Assembly (NCBI GenBank): GCA_001970855.1
Contig: LSSN01005828.1
Location: 1 to 20,684, forward strand
From: Smittium culicis
Taxonomy: Eukaryota; Kickxellomycota; Harpellomycetes; Harpellales; Legeriomycetaceae
Length of the DNA stretch: 20,684 bases
Reading direction: 5' to 3'
Shown here in pieces: positions 18,844 through 20,684 of this stretch. Numbering within the stretch: the stretch's first letter is position 1; every line of letters begins with the position of its first letter. Below the pieces are notes generated by a model that was not told the DNA's origin, did no database searches, and saw nothing but the letters and a program-made list of their open reading frames with translations. Made by a program: the position numbers and the translations under genes.

Positions 18844-19894
18844 TTTTTCTGAAGTACTACTGACTGATTTTGTTAGAGTTTAAAGATGAAAAACACCAAA
18901 ATATTCATGAAGTGGTATTATAGAGATTTAATATACTCAAGTATTTGGGAACTTTAGTAAACTAAAATTGATGTGAATTGGCTATATTAAAAGACAAAAA
19001 TATTATTCTATGGCCACCAGAACTTCAGTGAGAGCACTTAATCTTATGTTATTCTATTGGGCTATGCTTAAATTATACACGCTAATGTTTATGGTACTTA
19101 TACTAGAAAAACAATGCCACATTTCGTGGTTGGCTCAATGAATTTCGCCTTGAAATTAGCTACTAAAAAGTAGGCTAAGGTTAAAAAAGCTGAACTTTTA
19201 GCATTATATATAATTAGGAATAAATATTAAACTACCAACCATCATAAGTTATAAACTCATTAAAGATCACCATTGGTTCAATACATAATATAAAACAACC
19301 AATAGATACTCAATTTTTTCACACGGTTTGAAATGGTGACTGATCGGATTCGCTCTTCGCTGATTTATAAATGCAATCCAATAAATAGTATATATAGAAT
19401 TCAAAAAGCCTAATCTGCGAATGGTTGTGCTGAATTCAAATAACAAAAAGCTAATAATTAAAGCACACAGGATCCATTGGCTTGCATTATAATTGAATTG
19501 AAGCAAACTGTAATTGGCATAAAAGATTTACAAAGTTGATTTGTCCTAATTACTGGCCAAATGAATATCTGAAGAGGGTACACTTACAGATTTGTAGATT
19601 CAAAGATTTTGGAAAAAGAAAAAAAACACAAAATTTAATTTTGCTGTGTCTGCGAAAGCGACTAATGTAGCTAATGTAAACCTAATAGTTCTTAAATTAT
19701 TATATTGAATCTCTCTTTTTGAAAAAAAATTTTATTTCGCTGCCAAAGTAATTCCACTTCCTAACTAATATTTATTTATCTTAATATTTTCACGACTTAT
19801 AAATATATTTATTTGATTGCTTAGACGAAAGATCATTCTTTTTCAAGCTTCTCAGATTCGACGAGTGCAGGATAGCAAAAAATAAATATACAAC
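18844..19894. other. Divergent intergenic region between PIG-Y and RPS26 genes
   Basis: This should contain both promoters. Two short ATG-started frames are seen but not called: 19010-19141 (plus, 43 residues, MATRTSVRAL start, hydrophobic middle) and 19267-19506 (minus, 79 residues, hydrophobic start). Neither matches a family I know, and there is no supporting splice context. G/C content in 19000-19560 is higher than in the deserts, so a small gene or exon here is possible. Confidence 0.5.
19798..19805 (+). promoter_or_regulatory. TATA-like box of RPS26
   Basis: TATAAATA lies 97 bp before the proposed start codon. The motif and spacing fit a core promoter, but AT-rich DNA gives many chance matches. 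Confidence 0.35.
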
Positions 19895-20543
19895 ATGGTA
19901 AATTTTCATTGAATCACAAATTCTTATATCGCTATCGAATAAATACATATATTTATAACCAAGACTACGTATACATATACGTACACAATCACATCTCATC
20001 TCAAAAGCTGAAATATGTGTATTCGAAAGCCCTATAATTTATTCGAGCGATATTTTTCTTATTAAATTCAACAGTCATCTAACATCTACTTTTTTGGAAT
20101 AAACTAATAGACTGTCAAAAGAAGAAATCACGGACGTAACAAGAAGGGACGTGGAAAGACCACCTCAATCAGATGCGACAACTGCTCTAGATGCTGCCCA
20201 AAAGTATGACTTTCTATTTAATTTTTTATTTGACATCAACTAAATACTTAACTTCATTACTTGACTGACTATATAGGATAAGGCCGTAAAGAGATTCACT
20301 GTCAGAAACATGGTTGAAGCTGCTGCTCAACGTGATATGGCCGATGCTTCCGTTTACGAATCATATGCCATTCCAAAACTATACATCAAGGTCCACTACT
20401 GCATTGCTTGTGCTATCCACAACCACATCGTCCGTGTCAGATCCACCATCACCAGTAGAATTAGAACCGCCCCTCCCCGCGTTCGTTTCAACAAGGATGG
20501 AAAGAAAATTAACCCAAATGCTGCTGTCAAAGAAGCTTCATAA
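19895..20543 (+). CDS. RPS26: 40S ribosomal protein eS26, three exons
   Basis: Joined exons 19895-19897, 20111-20203 and 20277-20543 give 120 residues, the normal size for eS26 (115-119 or so). Exon 2 encodes [15 protein letters not shown] and [11 protein letters not shown], which match the conserved eS26 N-terminus. Exon 3 continues [16 protein letters not shown] and HYCIACAIH. The zinc-binding cysteines are C23, C26, C74 and C77. The protein sits near the mRNA exit of the small subunit and contacts mRNA upstream of the AUG. Exons 2 and 3 are secure. Exon 1 is inferred: eS26 starts with Met right before this Thr, and ATG|GTAAAT at 19895 is the best upstream ATG followed by a donor. An ATG-only first exon is known in other ribosomal protein genes. 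T-rich DNA after the stop fits 3'-end formation. Confidence 0.9.
19898..20110 (+). other. RPS26 intron 1 (proposed)
   Basis: The intron is 213 nt. It would begin GTAAAT right after the ATG and end CTAATAG. A branch-site-like CTAAC lies at 20079-20083, 28 nt before the acceptor, followed by a T-rich stretch. A second CTAAT touches the acceptor. The 3' site is certain from protein homology; the 5' site is inferred. Confidence 0.6.
20204..20276 (+). other. RPS26 intron 2
   Basis: The intron is 73 nt, phase 0, with donor GTATGA and acceptor TATAG. CTGAC at 20265-20269 would place the branch A 8 nt from the AG. It interrupts the protein between CCPK and DKAV exactly where the reading frame requires, and it contains in-frame stops. 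Confidence 0.9.
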
Positions 20544-20684
20544 ATTTCTCTTTTTTAAATATAAATAGTTTAAGCTAATATATGTTTTTTTAATATATTT
20601 TCCTGTTCTCTATTTAGTTTAATCAGTTTGTTCACTCATAATCACTGTACACTTTTTATATTTTTCTTTTCTCTTTTGGCTCAT

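Noticed and set aside
19790..19999. 69-codon minus-strand frame across the RPS26 start
   Set aside because: It overlaps the inferred promoter, ATG exon and intron of RPS26 and has no recognisable similarity.
20314..20568. 84-codon frame overlapping RPS26 exon 3
   Set aside because: It is a frame-shifted shadow of a strongly conserved ribosomal protein.

Overview
The window looks like nuclear DNA from a fungus with a very AT-rich genome. The evidence is a spliced eukaryotic ribosomal protein gene (eS26), a subunit of the GPI-anchor GlcNAc transferase (PIG-Y), a membrane protein resembling the fungal osmosensing anchor Opy2, and a Ser/Thr/Pro-rich secreted protein of the fungal cell-wall type. 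All read with the standard code. An early-diverging lineage such as Kickxellomycotina (Harpellales, Smittium-like) would fit the extreme AT content and the DIRS-type element, but that placement is an impression and was not tested.

Layout. At 1-543 is the 3' end of a DIRS-like tyrosine-recombinase retroelement: the recombinase C-terminus, then a palindromic internal complementary region, then the right terminal repeat. At 593-793 lies the first of four copies (others at 5556-5750, 5782-5978 and 16499-16694) of a ~195-200 bp non-coding element with TTAA ends and CCCTTTC inverted termini, which looks like a piggyBac-type MITE. At 1829-2416 is a secreted protein with two coding minisatellites and a six-Cys C-terminus. 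At 2863-3141 a GC-richer frame broken by one stop looks like a gene relic. At 7764-8612 is the Opy2-like protein, with a degenerate 38-39 bp tandem repeat upstream. A gene desert of about 9.3 kb follows (8613-17928); at least one 60-base line in it has only 5 G/C. At 17929-18843 (minus) is the PIG-Y homologue with a long disordered N-terminal extension. It is divergent from RPS26 (19895-20543, plus), whose first exon appears to be only the ATG.

The genes do not form a pathway cluster. The common theme of three of them is the secretory route and cell surface: a secreted mucin-like protein, a plasma-membrane signalling anchor and a GPI-synthesis subunit. The rest is AT-rich DNA with mobile-element debris. 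The items most worth following are the DIRS-like end structure, the TTAA-ended repeat family, the PIG-Y extension and the AT-rich desert.
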